A stretch of 64,000 nucleotides of DNA from Allobosea sp. OK403 (GCF_900113835.1 NZ_FOQV01000005.1:226796-290795); one strand, 5' to 3'; positions 32,429-41,688 are shown, numbered from the stretch's first letter. Program-made: numbers and translations. The notes: generated from the sequence alone by a model not told the origin.

Positions 32429-33721
32429 CTACGCATCGACCAGCGCCAGGCGCCGCTCCGCGACCGCGCGCCCGACCTGATCCATCACCAGCCGGTAGGC
32501 GGCCAGCCCCGAACCGTCGAGGTCGCCCTTGGCGAAATCGCTGAGCACGCGCGTCAGGATCGAGTCGGCCTCGTGGTCGAGCCGCGCCAGTTCGATCTCG
32601 TCGGAACAGGTGCGGATCACCGGCAGCAGCGCCAGCAATTCGTCGAGCCCCGACATCGCCCTGCGGCGGCGCGCCGCGCTTTCCTGGCCCAGAATCGCGG
32701 CGCCGCCGGTGCCCAGCATGGAGAGGCCCATCACGCCGAGATAGAACCAATCGCCATAGCGCTCGAAGAAGGTCTCCTGCTCGCCGTCGATATAGGCGGC
32801 CGCGCCGGAATGGACCGAGAGCGGTGCATCCTTGTCGGTGGAGGGCGCCTCCAGTCCCTGGATCGAGGGCAACTCGGCTGCAAGTGTCAATCGCAGCGCC
32901 AGCAGTTCCTTGACCACCTGGCCGACGAGAGTGTCGTCGAGATTCTGCGAGGCCATCAGGCGCGAGGTGACGGAGATCGTCGGCAGGTTCTCGGAAGGGC
33001 GGGGCGGATCGCCGCCGAGCGCGCCGCGCACGATCTCTCCGGTCTCGATCGAGCGGTAGCGCGCCTTGATCGCCTCGGCCTCGCGGATCGGGATCAGCAC
33101 GGGATCCTCGCCCCAGGCGGAGCGGAGGCGGTTGATGCCGTCATTATTCGCCAGCGAGCCGACGGCATTGATCGAGAAGAAGGCGTCGATGCGTCCTTCC
33201 CTGGCGAAGGGAACGAGATCGTCGGGGGCCAGCCCGACGATCTCGACCTCGCTGGGTCTGACTTCGTATTGTGCCAGGACGCGCTGGAGGAGCACTATAT
33301 TCCCGGCCGGATTGCGCGGGACGCCGATCCTGCGGCCGCGCAGATCGGCGATCCGCCCGATTCCGCTTGCCTTGGTGGTGATGATGAAGGGGAAGGAGCG
33401 ACGCGTGATCAGGGCTGTATCGCCTTGGGCGGGCAGCGCGATGTCGGGGCGCACGATCGCGAGATCGGCCAGGCCGTCATCGAGCTTCTTGGCGCTTTCC
33501 TCCGAGCCTTCGGTCAGCACGAGCCGGATGCGAAGGGACGATTTCTCGCGGTTGAGCCCCTGGACGAAGCCAGCCGCCATGCGCGCATCCTCCGAGCCCA
33601 GCGGTCCAACAGCCAGGCGCAGTGTCTTGGGCTGGCTGACGAAGTAGAAAACGGACGCCGTGACGCCAAAGACCGCCAGTAACCCCGCCAGAGCCGTAAA
33701 GCCGCGCCGCCCCATCCTCAA
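32429..33721 (-). CDS. TAXI family TRAP-type solute receptor with C-terminal membrane tail
   Basis: A 430-aa protein. An N-terminal hydrophobic anchor (about residues 8-30) precedes a periplasmic TAXI domain (residues 33-300: LRLAVGPLGSEDARMAAGF, VLTEGSEESAKKL, DLRGRRIGVPRNPAG). A second membrane helix (about 325-348, YLGVMGLSMLGTGGAAILG) leads to an 80-residue helical cytoplasmic tail. Ordinary TAXI proteins are free periplasmic receptors for TRAP transporters, yet no TRAP permease gene is nearby. The extra tail suggests sensing or scaffolding instead of transport. Confidence 0.82.
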   Translation of the reverse strand: MRMGRRGFTALAGLLAVFGVTASVFYFVSQPKTLRLAVGPLGSEDARMAAGFVQGLNREKSSLRIRLVLTEGSEESAKKLDDGLADLAIVRPDIALPAQGDTALITRRSFPFIITTKASGIGRIADLRGRRIGVPRNPAGNIVLLQRVLAQYEVRPSEVEIVGLAPDDLVPFAREGRIDAFFSINAVGSLANNDGINRLRSAWGEDPVLIPIREAEAIKARYRSIETGEIVRGALGGDPPRPSENLPTISVTSRLMASQNLDDTLVGQVVKELLALRLTLAAELPSIQGLEAPSTDKDAPLSVHSGAAAYIDGEQETFFERYGDWFYLGVMGLSMLGTGGAAILGQESAARRRRAMSGLDELLALLPVIRTCSDEIELARLDHEADSILTRVLSDFAKGDLDGSGLAAYRLVMDQVGRAVAERRLALVDA

Positions 33722-33817
33722 TCGATCCGCCCCATTCCGTTGCGTCCATGCAGGATGCTCTCACGGGCGATCATGTCGCAAGTGCGGCGGCGCCCCGGAT
33801 CGTGCTAGAGCGAGCCC

Positions 33818-34492
33818 ATGAACGACCATAACGATAGATTTGCCGTGAAGATCTGCGGGCTCTCGACGCCGGAGACGCTGGCTGTCGCGCTCGACGCCGG
33901 CGCCGACATGATCGGCCTCAACTTCCACCCCAAAAGCCCACGCTTCGTCACGATCGAGCAGGCGACAGCGCTGGCCGCCATGGCCCGGGGGCGGGCGGAG
34001 ATCGTGGCCCTGATCGTCGATTGGGATGAGACGCAGGCCATGAGCCTGGTCGAAGCGGTGAAACCGGACTGGCTGCAGCTGCATGGCCGGGAGACGCCGG
34101 AGCAGCTGCGCGCCCTCAAGGCCGCGACCGGTCTGCCCGTGATGAAGGCGCTGGGTATCGAGGGCACGGAGGATCTTGCGGCGGTCGAAGCTCATCGCCG
34201 CGTCGCCGACCGCATCCTGCTCGACGCCAAGCCGCCCAAGGATGCCGCCTATCCCGGCGGTCATGGCCGGCCCTTCGACTGGAGCCTGCTTGCCGAACTC
34301 GACCCCGGCTTGCGCTTCATGTTATCGGGCGGGCTCGATCCGGCCAATGTCGCCGAGGCGATCCGCATCACGCGACCCGCCGGGGTCGATGTCTCCTCGG
34401 GCGTCGAAACCGCGCCAGGCGTCAAGGATGCCGGCCGGATCAGGGATTTCATCGCGGCGGCACGGGCCGGTGCACAGAATTTGAGACCATAG
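33818..34492 (+). CDS. trpF: Phosphoribosylanthranilate isomerase
   Basis: Catalyses the Amadori rearrangement step of tryptophan synthesis. A 224-aa TIM barrel with the catalytic Cys in KICGLSTPE and Asp in LIVDWDE, plus phosphate-binding LSGGLDPANV near the end. It is 13 bases upstream of trpB, so the two are co-transcribed. Confidence 0.96.
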   Translation: MNDHNDRFAVKICGLSTPETLAVALDAGADMIGLNFHPKSPRFVTIEQATALAAMARGRAEIVALIVDWDETQAMSLVEAVKPDWLQLHGRETPEQLRALKAATGLPVMKALGIEGTEDLAAVEAHRRVADRILLDAKPPKDAAYPGGHGRPFDWSLLAELDPGLRFMLSGGLDPANVAEAIRITRPAGVDVSSGVETAPGVKDAGRIRDFIAAARAGAQNLRP

Positions 34493-34505
34493 AGGCTAGC
34501 CGGAC

Positions 34506-35753
34506 ATGAACGCGCCCCATACCCCGAACACCTACCGCTCCGGCCCCGACGAGAACGGCCGCTTCGGGATGTACGGCGGCCGCTTCGTCGCCGAGACGCT
34601 GATGCCGCTGATCCTGGAGCTCGAACAGGCCTATGAGGCGGCCAAGGCCGACCCCGCCTATCATGCCGAGACGGCCTATGGTTTGAAGCATTATGTCGGC
34701 CGGCCCTCGCCGCTCTATTACGCTGAGCGCCTGACCGAGTATTTTCGCGACAAGGCAGCGGCTTCTGGCCTCTCGGGTGGCGCAAAAATCTATCTGAAGC
34801 GCGAGGAGCTGAACCATACCGGCTCGCACAAGGTCAACAATGTGCTCGGCCAGATCCTGCTGGCGCGGCGCATGGGCAAGAAGCGCATCATTGCCGAGAC
34901 CGGCGCCGGTCAGCACGGCGTCGCGACCGCCACGCTCTGCGCCCGCTATGGCCTGGAATGCATCGTCTATATGGGCGCGGTCGATGTCGCGCGCCAAGCG
35001 CCCAACGTCTTTCGCATGCAGATGCTGGGCGCGACCGTCGTCCCGGTCGAGTCGGGCACCAAGACGCTCAAGGACGCGATGAACGAGGCGCTGCGCGACT
35101 GGGTCACCAATGTCGCCGACACCTTTTACTGCATCGGCACAGTCGCTGGCCCGCATCCCTATCCCGCCATGGTGCGCGATTTCCAGTCGATCATCGGCAA
35201 GGAGACGCGCGAGCAGATGCAGGAGCTGGAAGGCCGCCTGCCGGATTCGCTGATCGCCTGCATCGGCGGCGGCTCGAATGCGATGGGCCTGTTCCATCCC
35301 TTCCTCGACGATCCCAGCGTCGAGATCTATGGCGTCGAGGCGGCCGGCCACGGCATCCCGACCGGCCTTCACGCCGCCTCCTTGACCGGGGGCGCGCCGG
35401 GCGTGCTGCATGGCAACCGTACCTATCTGCTGATGGACGCGGATGGCCAGATCAAGGACGCGCATTCGATCTCGGCCGGGCTCGACTATCCCGGCATCGG
35501 CCCCGAGCATTCCTGGCTGCATGATGTCGGCCGGGTGAGCTATCTTTCGGCCACCGACGAGGAAGCGCTGGAGGCTTTCCAGCTGATCTCGAAGCTGGAG
35601 GGCATCATTCCCGCGCTGGAGTCGGCCCATGCGCTCGCGCGCGTCGCCGAGCTCGCCCCGAAGAAGCCGCAGGACCATCTGATGGTGGTCAACCTCTCCG
35701 GGCGCGGCGACAAGGATATCCCGCAAGTGGCGGAGATTCTGGCGGCGCGCTGA
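34506..35753 (+). CDS. trpB: Tryptophan synthase beta chain
   Basis: A 415-aa pyridoxal phosphate enzyme that condenses indole with serine. The PLP lysine lies in REELNHTGSHKVNN, the phosphate loop is CIGGGSNAMG, and GAGQHG is present in the communication region. It works as an alpha2-beta2 complex with TrpA, whose gene lies 1.3 kb downstream after two unrelated genes. Confidence 0.97.
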   Translation: MNAPHTPNTYRSGPDENGRFGMYGGRFVAETLMPLILELEQAYEAAKADPAYHAETAYGLKHYVGRPSPLYYAERLTEYFRDKAAASGLSGGAKIYLKREELNHTGSHKVNNVLGQILLARRMGKKRIIAETGAGQHGVATATLCARYGLECIVYMGAVDVARQAPNVFRMQMLGATVVPVESGTKTLKDAMNEALRDWVTNVADTFYCIGTVAGPHPYPAMVRDFQSIIGKETREQMQELEGRLPDSLIACIGGGSNAMGLFHPFLDDPSVEIYGVEAAGHGIPTGLHAASLTGGAPGVLHGNRTYLLMDADGQIKDAHSISAGLDYPGIGPEHSWLHDVGRVSYLSATDEEALEAFQLISKLEGIIPALESAHALARVAELAPKKPQDHLMVVNLSGRGDKDIPQVAEILAAR

Positions 35754-35781
35754 GCTGCACCGGACTGCTAGGAAGGAACAG

Positions 35782-36510
35782 ATGATGAAGAAGGCGATCC
35801 TGTTCGCGGCCATGCTGGCCCTTTCGGGCCAGGCGCAGGCTCAGAACCGCGACGCGGCCCCCGCCGAAGGCGTCGTCATCCGCACCGAGGGCGAAGTCCG
35901 GGTGAAGCCGGATCTCGCGACGATCCAGGCCGGCATGGTCAGCGAAGGCAAGACCGCGGCGGAGGCCATGGCCAAGAACACGCCGGCGCTGGCGAAGCTC
36001 GTCGAGGCGGTCAAGGCGGCGGGCGTCGCGCCTGCCGATCTCTCGACCTCCCAGGTCGCGCTGACGCCGCGCCTGACGCAAGCTGCGGCATCCTCCTCGC
36101 CGCAGCCGCGGGCGCCCAGGATCGACGGCTATGAGGCGCGCACCGGCATCACCGTGATCCTGCGCGACATCGCCAAGGCCGGGCCTTTGATCGATGCGCT
36201 GGTCACGGCCGGCGCCAACGACATGTCCGGCATAAGCTTCGGCCTCGCCGACGAGGGCAAGGCCAAGGATGCTGCGCGCGCCAAGGCGGCCGAGAGCGCG
36301 CGGGCTCGTGCGGAGCTCTATGCCGGCAAGCTCGGCGTGAAGCTGGGCGAGCTCGTCTCGATCGTCGAGGCGGAAGCCGAGCCTCCCTCCAGGCCGATGG
36401 GCGATGTGCGGGCTTATCGCATGGCGGCGGGCGCCGCGCCGATCCAGGTCGAGCCGGGTGAGATCACGGTCAGTGCCGCGCTGCGCACCGTCTGGCGCAT
36501 CGAGAAGTAA
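35782..36510 (+). CDS. SIMPL (DUF541) domain periplasmic protein
   Basis: A 242-aa exported protein. The signal peptide covers residues 1-20 (ILFAAMLALSGQAQAQ). A SIMPL domain follows, starting IRTEGEVRVKPDLATI and containing the family's GYEARTGITVIL segment. The function of the family is unclear; some members affect oxidative stress or outer-membrane integrity. GGAAGGA precedes tandem ATGs at 35782 and 35785. It sits inside the trp operon, 28 bases after trpB. Confidence 0.88.
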   Translation: MMKKAILFAAMLALSGQAQAQNRDAAPAEGVVIRTEGEVRVKPDLATIQAGMVSEGKTAAEAMAKNTPALAKLVEAVKAAGVAPADLSTSQVALTPRLTQAAASSSPQPRAPRIDGYEARTGITVILRDIAKAGPLIDALVTAGANDMSGISFGLADEGKAKDAARAKAAESARARAELYAGKLGVKLGELVSIVEAEAEPPSRPMGDVRAYRMAAGAAPIQVEPGEITVSAALRTVWRIEK

Positions 36511-36636
36511 GGTCTTTCCAGGGCGAGAACGCCGCCATTCCGGACGGACGGCGAGGCCGCGCAGTTCCGGAATGACAGCGGTTGCGTATGCCGGCCCGCT
36601 TTTCCAGCCAGGGAAATGCATGCTATTTCAGGCCGC

Positions 36637-37023
36637 ATGAGCATCCGTATCGTCCGTCTCGGCACGCCCCGCCTTCCCGATGAGGGCACGCGGATCGGCA
36701 CCGTGCGCCGACCGCCGCGCGGCGTCCGCAAGGAGCGCTATGCGGCCGATGACTGGTTCGACGTCTGGTTTCCGGAGCTTTCACCCAGTCCCGAACTGGT
36801 GAAATCGGCACTGAACGCAGAGAGCGAGGCGGAATGGCAGGGCTTCGTCCGCGCCTTCCGCGCCGAAATGGAGGAGCCGGCGCCGCGCCGCACGCTCGAT
36901 CTGCTCGCCTCGCTCTCCCATAGCGGACGCTTCTCGGTCGGCTGCTATTGCGAGCAGGAAGCGCGCTGCCATCGCTCCGTCCTGCGCCAACTCCTCGCCG
37001 ATCGTGGCGCTTCGATTGCTTGA
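36637..37023 (+). CDS. DUF488 family protein
   Basis: A 128-aa protein of the DUF488 family, with RLGTPRLPDEGTRIGTVRRPP at the N terminus, WFDVWFPELSPS in the middle and a CYCEQEARCHR cysteine/histidine cluster near the C terminus. The function is unknown; the Cys/His cluster could bind metal. The start at 36637 is preferred over an in-frame ATG at 36616. It lies between the SIMPL gene and trpA. Confidence 0.85.
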   Translation: MSIRIVRLGTPRLPDEGTRIGTVRRPPRGVRKERYAADDWFDVWFPELSPSPELVKSALNAESEAEWQGFVRAFRAEMEEPAPRRTLDLLASLSHSGRFSVGCYCEQEARCHRSVLRQLLADRGASIA

Positions 37024-37089
37024 GGTCTTCAGGCTCGGCCGGCGCATCCCCTCTCGCCAGCCCGCGCCTGTCATGCTAACCGCAGGCCC

Positions 37090-37938
37090 ATGACAATGAC
37101 CGGCATGACCCGCATCCAGACCCGTTTCGCCGCTTGCGCCGCCGAAGGGCGCGCCGCGCTGGTGACCTTTGTCACCGCTGGCGACCCGGATTTCGAGACC
37201 GCGAGCGCGATCCTCCATGCGCTGCCCGAGGCAGGCGCTGACATCATTGAGCTCGGCGTGCCCTTCACCGATCCGATGGCCGATGGCATCCCGGTCCAGC
37301 TTGCGGGGCAGCGCGCGCTCAAGGCCGGCCAGACCTTGAAGAAGACGCTCGCCATGGTCGAGGCGTTCCGCGCGGCTGAACATGACACGCCGATCGTGCT
37401 GATGGGCTACTACAACCCGATCTACGTCTATGGCGTCGAGCGCTTCCTGAGCGATGCGAAGGCGGCCGGCGTCGATGGTCTGATCGTGGTCGATCTGCCG
37501 CCCGAGGAGGATGCCGAGCTCTGCCTGCCGGCGCTGGCTGCGGGGGTCAACTTCATCCGCCTCGCCACCCCGACGACGGACGACAAGCGCCTGCCGAAAG
37601 TGCTGCAGAATACCTCCGGCTTCGTCTATTATGTTTCGATGACGGGCGTCACTGGCGGCTCCATCGCCAATTACGACGCGGTCGGAGAAGCCGTCGCGCG
37701 GATCAAGCGCCATACCGACCTGCCGGTGGCCGTCGGTTTCGGCGTCAAGACGGCGGCTGATGCGGCCGCGATCGCCAAGGGCGCGGATGGCGTCGTCGTC
37801 GGCTCGTCGTTGGTCGAACGCGTCAGGCTTTCGTTGGATGCTCAGGGCAAAGCCACGGAAAAGACGGTTTCAGCTGTCACCTCGCTCGTCGCCGAGCTCG
37901 CAGCCGGCGTCCGCTCGGCCGCCAGGGCCGCCGCCTGA
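37090..37938 (+). CDS. trpA: Tryptophan synthase alpha chain
   Basis: Cleaves indole-3-glycerol phosphate to indole, which is channelled to TrpB. A 282-aa TIM barrel with catalytic Glu in IIELGVPF and Asp in TDPMADG, and the phosphate-binding VGFGVKTAADA and VVGSSLVE. Start ATG 37090 is used; ATG 37108 is possible. accD follows after 28 bases, the common trpBA-accD-folC order in this class. Confidence 0.96.
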   Translation: MTMTGMTRIQTRFAACAAEGRAALVTFVTAGDPDFETASAILHALPEAGADIIELGVPFTDPMADGIPVQLAGQRALKAGQTLKKTLAMVEAFRAAEHDTPIVLMGYYNPIYVYGVERFLSDAKAAGVDGLIVVDLPPEEDAELCLPALAAGVNFIRLATPTTDDKRLPKVLQNTSGFVYYVSMTGVTGGSIANYDAVGEAVARIKRHTDLPVAVGFGVKTAADAAAIAKGADGVVVGSSLVERVRLSLDAQGKATEKTVSAVTSLVAELAAGVRSAARAAA

Positions 37939-37966
37939 CCCTGCCAGTACAGTTGAGGACCAATCC

Positions 37967-38863
37967 ATGAACTGGATTTCCGAAGTCGTTCGGCCGCGGA
38001 TCAAGACGCTGTTCAAGCGCGAGAGCCCGGAGAATCTCTGGATCAAATGCCCGGATTCCGGACAGATGGTCTTCCACAAGGATGTCGAGGCCAATGGCTT
38101 CGTCATCCCCGGCTCCGACCATCATATGCGGGTCACCGCGACCGACCGGCTGCGCCTGACCTTCGACGAGGGCAAATGGCTCGACGTCGCCCTGCCCGAG
38201 GTCGCGATCGACCCGCTGAAGTTCCGCGACGAGAAGCGCTATATCGACCGGCTGAAGGACGCCCGCGCCAAGACCGGCGCGATCGACGCCTTCAAGGTCG
38301 GTTACGGCCGCGTCCAGGGCCTGGCGATGACGCTCGCCGTGCAGGATTTCCACTTCATGGGCGGCTCGCTCGGCATGGCGGCGGGCGAGGCCTTCATCAA
38401 GGGCGCCGAGACCGCGCTCGAGAAGAAGACGCCTTATGTCGTCTTCGCCGCCTCGGGCGGCGCCCGTATGCAGGAGGGCATCCTCTCGCTCATGCAATTG
38501 CCCCGCACCACCGTGGCGGTGCGCATGCTGCGCAATGCCGGCCTGCCCTATTTCGTGGTTCTGACCAACCCGACCACGGGCGGTGTGACGGCTTCCTACG
38601 CGATGCTGGGCGACATCCATATCGCCGAGCCCGGCGCGCTGATCGGCTTCGCCGGTCCGCGCGTGATCGAGCAGACCATTCGCGAGAAACTGCCGGATGG
38701 CTTTCAGCGCGCCGAATACCTCAAGGACCATGGCATGGTCGATATGGTGGTGCACCGCCATGAGATTCCGGCGACGCTGGCAAGGCTCGGGCGGCTGCTG
38801 ACGAAGCAGCCCGCGCCGGATGGCGTCATGAAGCCGCCGCTACCGGTCGCCGAGGCCGTCTGA
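37967..38863 (+). CDS. accD: Acetyl-CoA carboxylase carboxyltransferase subunit beta
   Basis: A subunit of the carboxyltransferase that makes malonyl-CoA for fatty acid synthesis, 298 aa. The crotonase-like core has GGSLGMAAGEAF, ASGGARMQEG and TNPTTGGVTAS. The N-terminal zinc ribbon (four Cys in E. coli) keeps only the first Cys (IKCPDSGQ), and the second pair is replaced (VIPGSDHH). That loss is typical of alphaproteobacterial AccD rather than a defect. Confidence 0.96.
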   Translation: MNWISEVVRPRIKTLFKRESPENLWIKCPDSGQMVFHKDVEANGFVIPGSDHHMRVTATDRLRLTFDEGKWLDVALPEVAIDPLKFRDEKRYIDRLKDARAKTGAIDAFKVGYGRVQGLAMTLAVQDFHFMGGSLGMAAGEAFIKGAETALEKKTPYVVFAASGGARMQEGILSLMQLPRTTVAVRMLRNAGLPYFVVLTNPTTGGVTASYAMLGDIHIAEPGALIGFAGPRVIEQTIREKLPDGFQRAEYLKDHGMVDMVVHRHEIPATLARLGRLLTKQPAPDGVMKPPLPVAEAV

Positions 38864-38895
38864 AGACGCGCATGGGCGGGAGGCCCTGAACCGAG

Positions 38896-40218
38896 ATGGG
38901 GTCGTCCGACACGCTGCTGGCGCGCTTCCTCGCGCTGCATCCCAAGCTGATCGATCTCTCGCTCGGGCGCATCCTGACCTTGCTGGAGCGCCTCGGCGAT
39001 CCGCAGAAGCGGCTGCCGCCGGTGATCCATGTCGCCGGTACCAATGGCAAGGGCTCGACCATCGCCTTCATGCGGGCGATCCTGGAGGCTGCGGGCCTCA
39101 GCGTCCATGTCTACACCTCGCCGCATCTGGTCCGCTTCCACGAGCGCATCCGCATCGGCGCGCCCGGCGGCGGGCGTTTCGTCGACGAGGCTGTGCTGGT
39201 CGAGGCACTGGAGCGCTGCGAGCGCATCAATGCCGGCGATGCCATCACCTTCTTCGAGATCACCGCTGCGGCGGCCTTGCTGCTGTTTTCCGAGCACAAG
39301 GCGGATGTCGTGCTGCTCGAAGTCGGGCTGGGCGGCCGCTTCGATGCGACCAATGTCATCGCCCACCCCGCCTGCACGGTGGTAACGCCGGTCTCGCTCG
39401 ACCATGCCGAATATCTCGGCGACACCGTGACCAAGATCGCGGCCGAGAAGGCCGGCATCTTCAAGCGCGGCGCGCCGGCGGTGATCGCGCCGCAGGAGCC
39501 TGAGCCGACGGCTGTGCTAGAGGCCACGGCCGAGCGCGTCGGCGCCTCGCGCATCCTGATAGGCGCGCAGGATTTCAACGTCCATGAGGATGGTGGACGC
39601 CTTGTCTATGAGGATGGCGACGGCCTGCTCGATCTGCCTTTGCCGCGTCTCGCGGGGCGCCACCAGCATGTGAATGCCGGCACGGCGATCGCCGCCCTGC
39701 GCGCTGCCGGCTATGGCGGCCTGCCGGCGCGGGCCTTCGAGCAGGGCATGCTGGAGGCCGACTGGCCGGCGCGGCTGCAGCGGCTGGCGCGCGGCAAGCT
39801 TGCCGAGCTCATCCCCGCCCGCGCCGAACTCTGGCTCGATGGCGGCCACAACCCCGATGGCGGGCGTGTCCTGGCCCAGGCGATGGCCGATCTCGCCGAT
39901 CGCAATCCGGCCCCGCTGGTGATGATCACGGGCCTGCTCTCGACCAAGGATGCCAAGGCGACGCTCAGTCATTTCAAGGGATTGGCGCAGACGCTTTTCG
40001 CCGTACCGATCCAGAATACGCTGGCGGCGCGCCCGGCCGAGGAGGTGGCGAGCCTGGCGCGCGAGGCTGGGCTCAAGGCCGAGGTCGCAGGCTCCGTCGA
40101 GCAGGCTTTACACGAAATCGGCAGCCGGAGCTGGTCGGCGCCGCCCCGCATTCTGATCTGCGGCTCGCTCTATCTGGCGGGCGAGGTGCTCTCGGCCAAT
40201 GGCACGCCGCCGGTCTGA
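38896..40218 (+). CDS. folC: Bifunctional folylpolyglutamate synthase/dihydrofolate synthase
   Basis: Adds glutamate to dihydropteroate and to folates. A 440-aa Mur-ligase-like enzyme with P-loop AGTNGKGST, the family VYTSPHLVRFHERIRI segment, LEVGLGGRFDATN and C-terminal LDGGHNPDG. It follows accD by 32 bases and closes the trp-accD-folC operon. Confidence 0.96.
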   Translation: MGSSDTLLARFLALHPKLIDLSLGRILTLLERLGDPQKRLPPVIHVAGTNGKGSTIAFMRAILEAAGLSVHVYTSPHLVRFHERIRIGAPGGGRFVDEAVLVEALERCERINAGDAITFFEITAAAALLLFSEHKADVVLLEVGLGGRFDATNVIAHPACTVVTPVSLDHAEYLGDTVTKIAAEKAGIFKRGAPAVIAPQEPEPTAVLEATAERVGASRILIGAQDFNVHEDGGRLVYEDGDGLLDLPLPRLAGRHQHVNAGTAIAALRAAGYGGLPARAFEQGMLEADWPARLQRLARGKLAELIPARAELWLDGGHNPDGGRVLAQAMADLADRNPAPLVMITGLLSTKDAKATLSHFKGLAQTLFAVPIQNTLAARPAEEVASLAREAGLKAEVAGSVEQALHEIGSRSWSAPPRILICGSLYLAGEVLSANGTPPV

Positions 40219-40279
40219 TCAAGGTAAAAGGCGCTCGTGGAGCGCGCTGCGGCGCTGGTGCGGGCCGAAAGGAGACAGC

Positions 40280-40804
40280 ATGCGGGGCCCCGGAATGGCG
40301 AGGCTAGAGCCGTTTCGGTTTCCATTGGATCGTTCAGCAGCTCCTGCTCTTTGTTTTAACGCGTTGTCCTCACGCGAACCGGTGTCCACTTCGTTCGAAA
40401 GCGCTCTCGGTCTCCTCCTGCTTTGTGGCTTGCTCGGTGGCTGCGTCACCTCCGGCGATGGCAGGCTGTCCGAGGCGGGCGGCATCGATCGGGTCGTGGC
40501 GGGCGAGCCGGCGGTCATGCGGCAGACTTATATGACGATGGATCTGCGTTGCCGGCCGGTGAAGCGGCCGACCGCCACGCTGACGCAGCCGCCTCGACAC
40601 GGCACGGTGAGGATGCTGCCCCGCAGGGGCGCGGCGACCTATGGGCCCGGCCCCTACCGGCATTGCGACGGCAAGGTCGGCCCTTCTCTCGCCTTCGAAT
40701 ACACCTCGGCACCCGATTATCGCGGCCACGATGCCTTCGCGGTACGGGTGCGCTATGCGGATGGAGAGCTGCGTCACGGCCATTTCGAGGTCGAGATTCG
40801 CTGA
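40280..40804 (+). CDS. Putative lipoprotein with a repeat inserted in its signal peptide
   Basis: A 174-aa protein of unknown function, with AAGGAG before ATG 40280. Residues 10-43 are encoded by a 102-base dispersed repeat (40306-40407). The repeat keeps the frame open and pushes the lipobox LLGGC to C55. Without the repeat the protein would begin MRGPGMARLGLLLLCGLLGGC-type, an ideal lipoprotein signal. A GTG at 40382 inside the repeat could restart translation with a short signal. The mature domain (about 120 aa, with CRPVKRPTATL and GHDAFAVRVRYADGE) looks beta-rich and unclassified. Confidence 0.7.
   Translation: MRGPGMARLEPFRFPLDRSAAPALCFNALSSREPVSTSFESALGLLLLCGLLGGCVTSGDGRLSEAGGIDRVVAGEPAVMRQTYMTMDLRCRPVKRPTATLTQPPRHGTVRMLPRRGAATYGPGPYRHCDGKVGPSLAFEYTSAPDYRGHDAFAVRVRYADGELRHGHFEVEIR
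40306..40407. repeat. Dispersed palindromic repeat inside a coding sequence
   Basis: AGAGCCGTTTCGG...GAAAGCGCTCT, 102 bases (34 codons). It is a close relative of the copy at 24462-24563. It lies between the start codon and the lipobox of the lipoprotein gene. Confidence 0.85.
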
Positions 40805-40822
40805 GAAGGCAGGAGAGCGCTG

Positions 40823-41665
40823 ATGGCACATCGTTTCGGTCAGGATGGCCCGCAGATCGCGCGGATCGGCCAAGGCACCTGGAATATCGAGCTCGCGGAC
40901 AAGGCGGGAGCGATCTCCGCTCTGCGGCGCGGGCTCGATCTCGGCCTGAGCCATGTCGACACCGCCGAGATGTACGGCTCGGGCCGCTCCGAGGAGATCA
41001 TCGCGGAGGCGCTCGCCGGGCGGCGCGATGAGGTCTTCCTCGTCTCGAAGGTGCTGCCGCACAACGCCTCGAAAGCCGGGACGCGCAGTGCTTGCGAGCG
41101 CTCGCTCAGGCGCCTCAAGACCGATCGGCTCGACTGCTACCTGCTGCATTGGCGCGGCTCCTACCCGCTGGAGGAGACCTTCGCCGCGTTCGAGGCGCTG
41201 CGAGCGGAGGGCAAGATTCTATCCTGGGGCGTCAGCAATTTCGATGTCGACGATCTCGACGAGGCACTCGACGTGGCAGGACCAGGCCGCATTGCCTGCA
41301 ATCAGGTGCTGTACCATCTGCGTGAGCGGGCGATCGAGCATGCCGTGATCCCGTGGTGCGAGCGCAACGGTGTCGCCGTCACCGCCTATAGCCCGTTCGG
41401 GCAAAACGATTTTCCGCCATCCACCAGCGCCGGCGGCAAGCTCCTGGCGGAGATCGCGGCGACGCATGGGGCGAGCGCCCGGCAGGTCGCGCTGGCTTTC
41501 CTGACGCGGCGGCCCTCGGTCTTCGCTATCCCGAAAGCGGCCAGGGTCAACCATGTCGAGGATAATGCGGGCGCGCTGTCCCTGCGCCTGAGTGAGGCCG
41601 AGATCGCCCGTATCGATGCCGCCCTGCCATGCGGGCCGAAGCCGCGTTCGCTGCCGATGTTGTAG
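40823..41665 (+). CDS. Aldo/keto reductase
   Basis: A 280-aa NADPH-dependent reductase. Catalytic residues are in HVDTAEMYGSG (Asp, Tyr), SKVLPHN (Lys) and LLHWRGS (His). The C-terminal cofactor segment is VFAIPKAARVNHVEDN. It belongs to the YeaE-like subgroup and is not closely similar to the reductase at 29262. It starts 18 bases after the lipoprotein gene. The substrate is unknown. Confidence 0.93.
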   Translation: MAHRFGQDGPQIARIGQGTWNIELADKAGAISALRRGLDLGLSHVDTAEMYGSGRSEEIIAEALAGRRDEVFLVSKVLPHNASKAGTRSACERSLRRLKTDRLDCYLLHWRGSYPLEETFAAFEALRAEGKILSWGVSNFDVDDLDEALDVAGPGRIACNQVLYHLRERAIEHAVIPWCERNGVAVTAYSPFGQNDFPPSTSAGGKLLAEIAATHGASARQVALAFLTRRPSVFAIPKAARVNHVEDNAGALSLRLSEAEIARIDAALPCGPKPRSLPML

Positions 41666-41688
41666 TTGCCGGCGTCGGGGCGCGGACT

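Noticed and set aside
37967..38106. AccD as a damaged gene because of missing zinc-ribbon cysteines
   Set aside because: The same loss is usual in alphaproteobacterial AccD, and the catalytic core is intact and full length.
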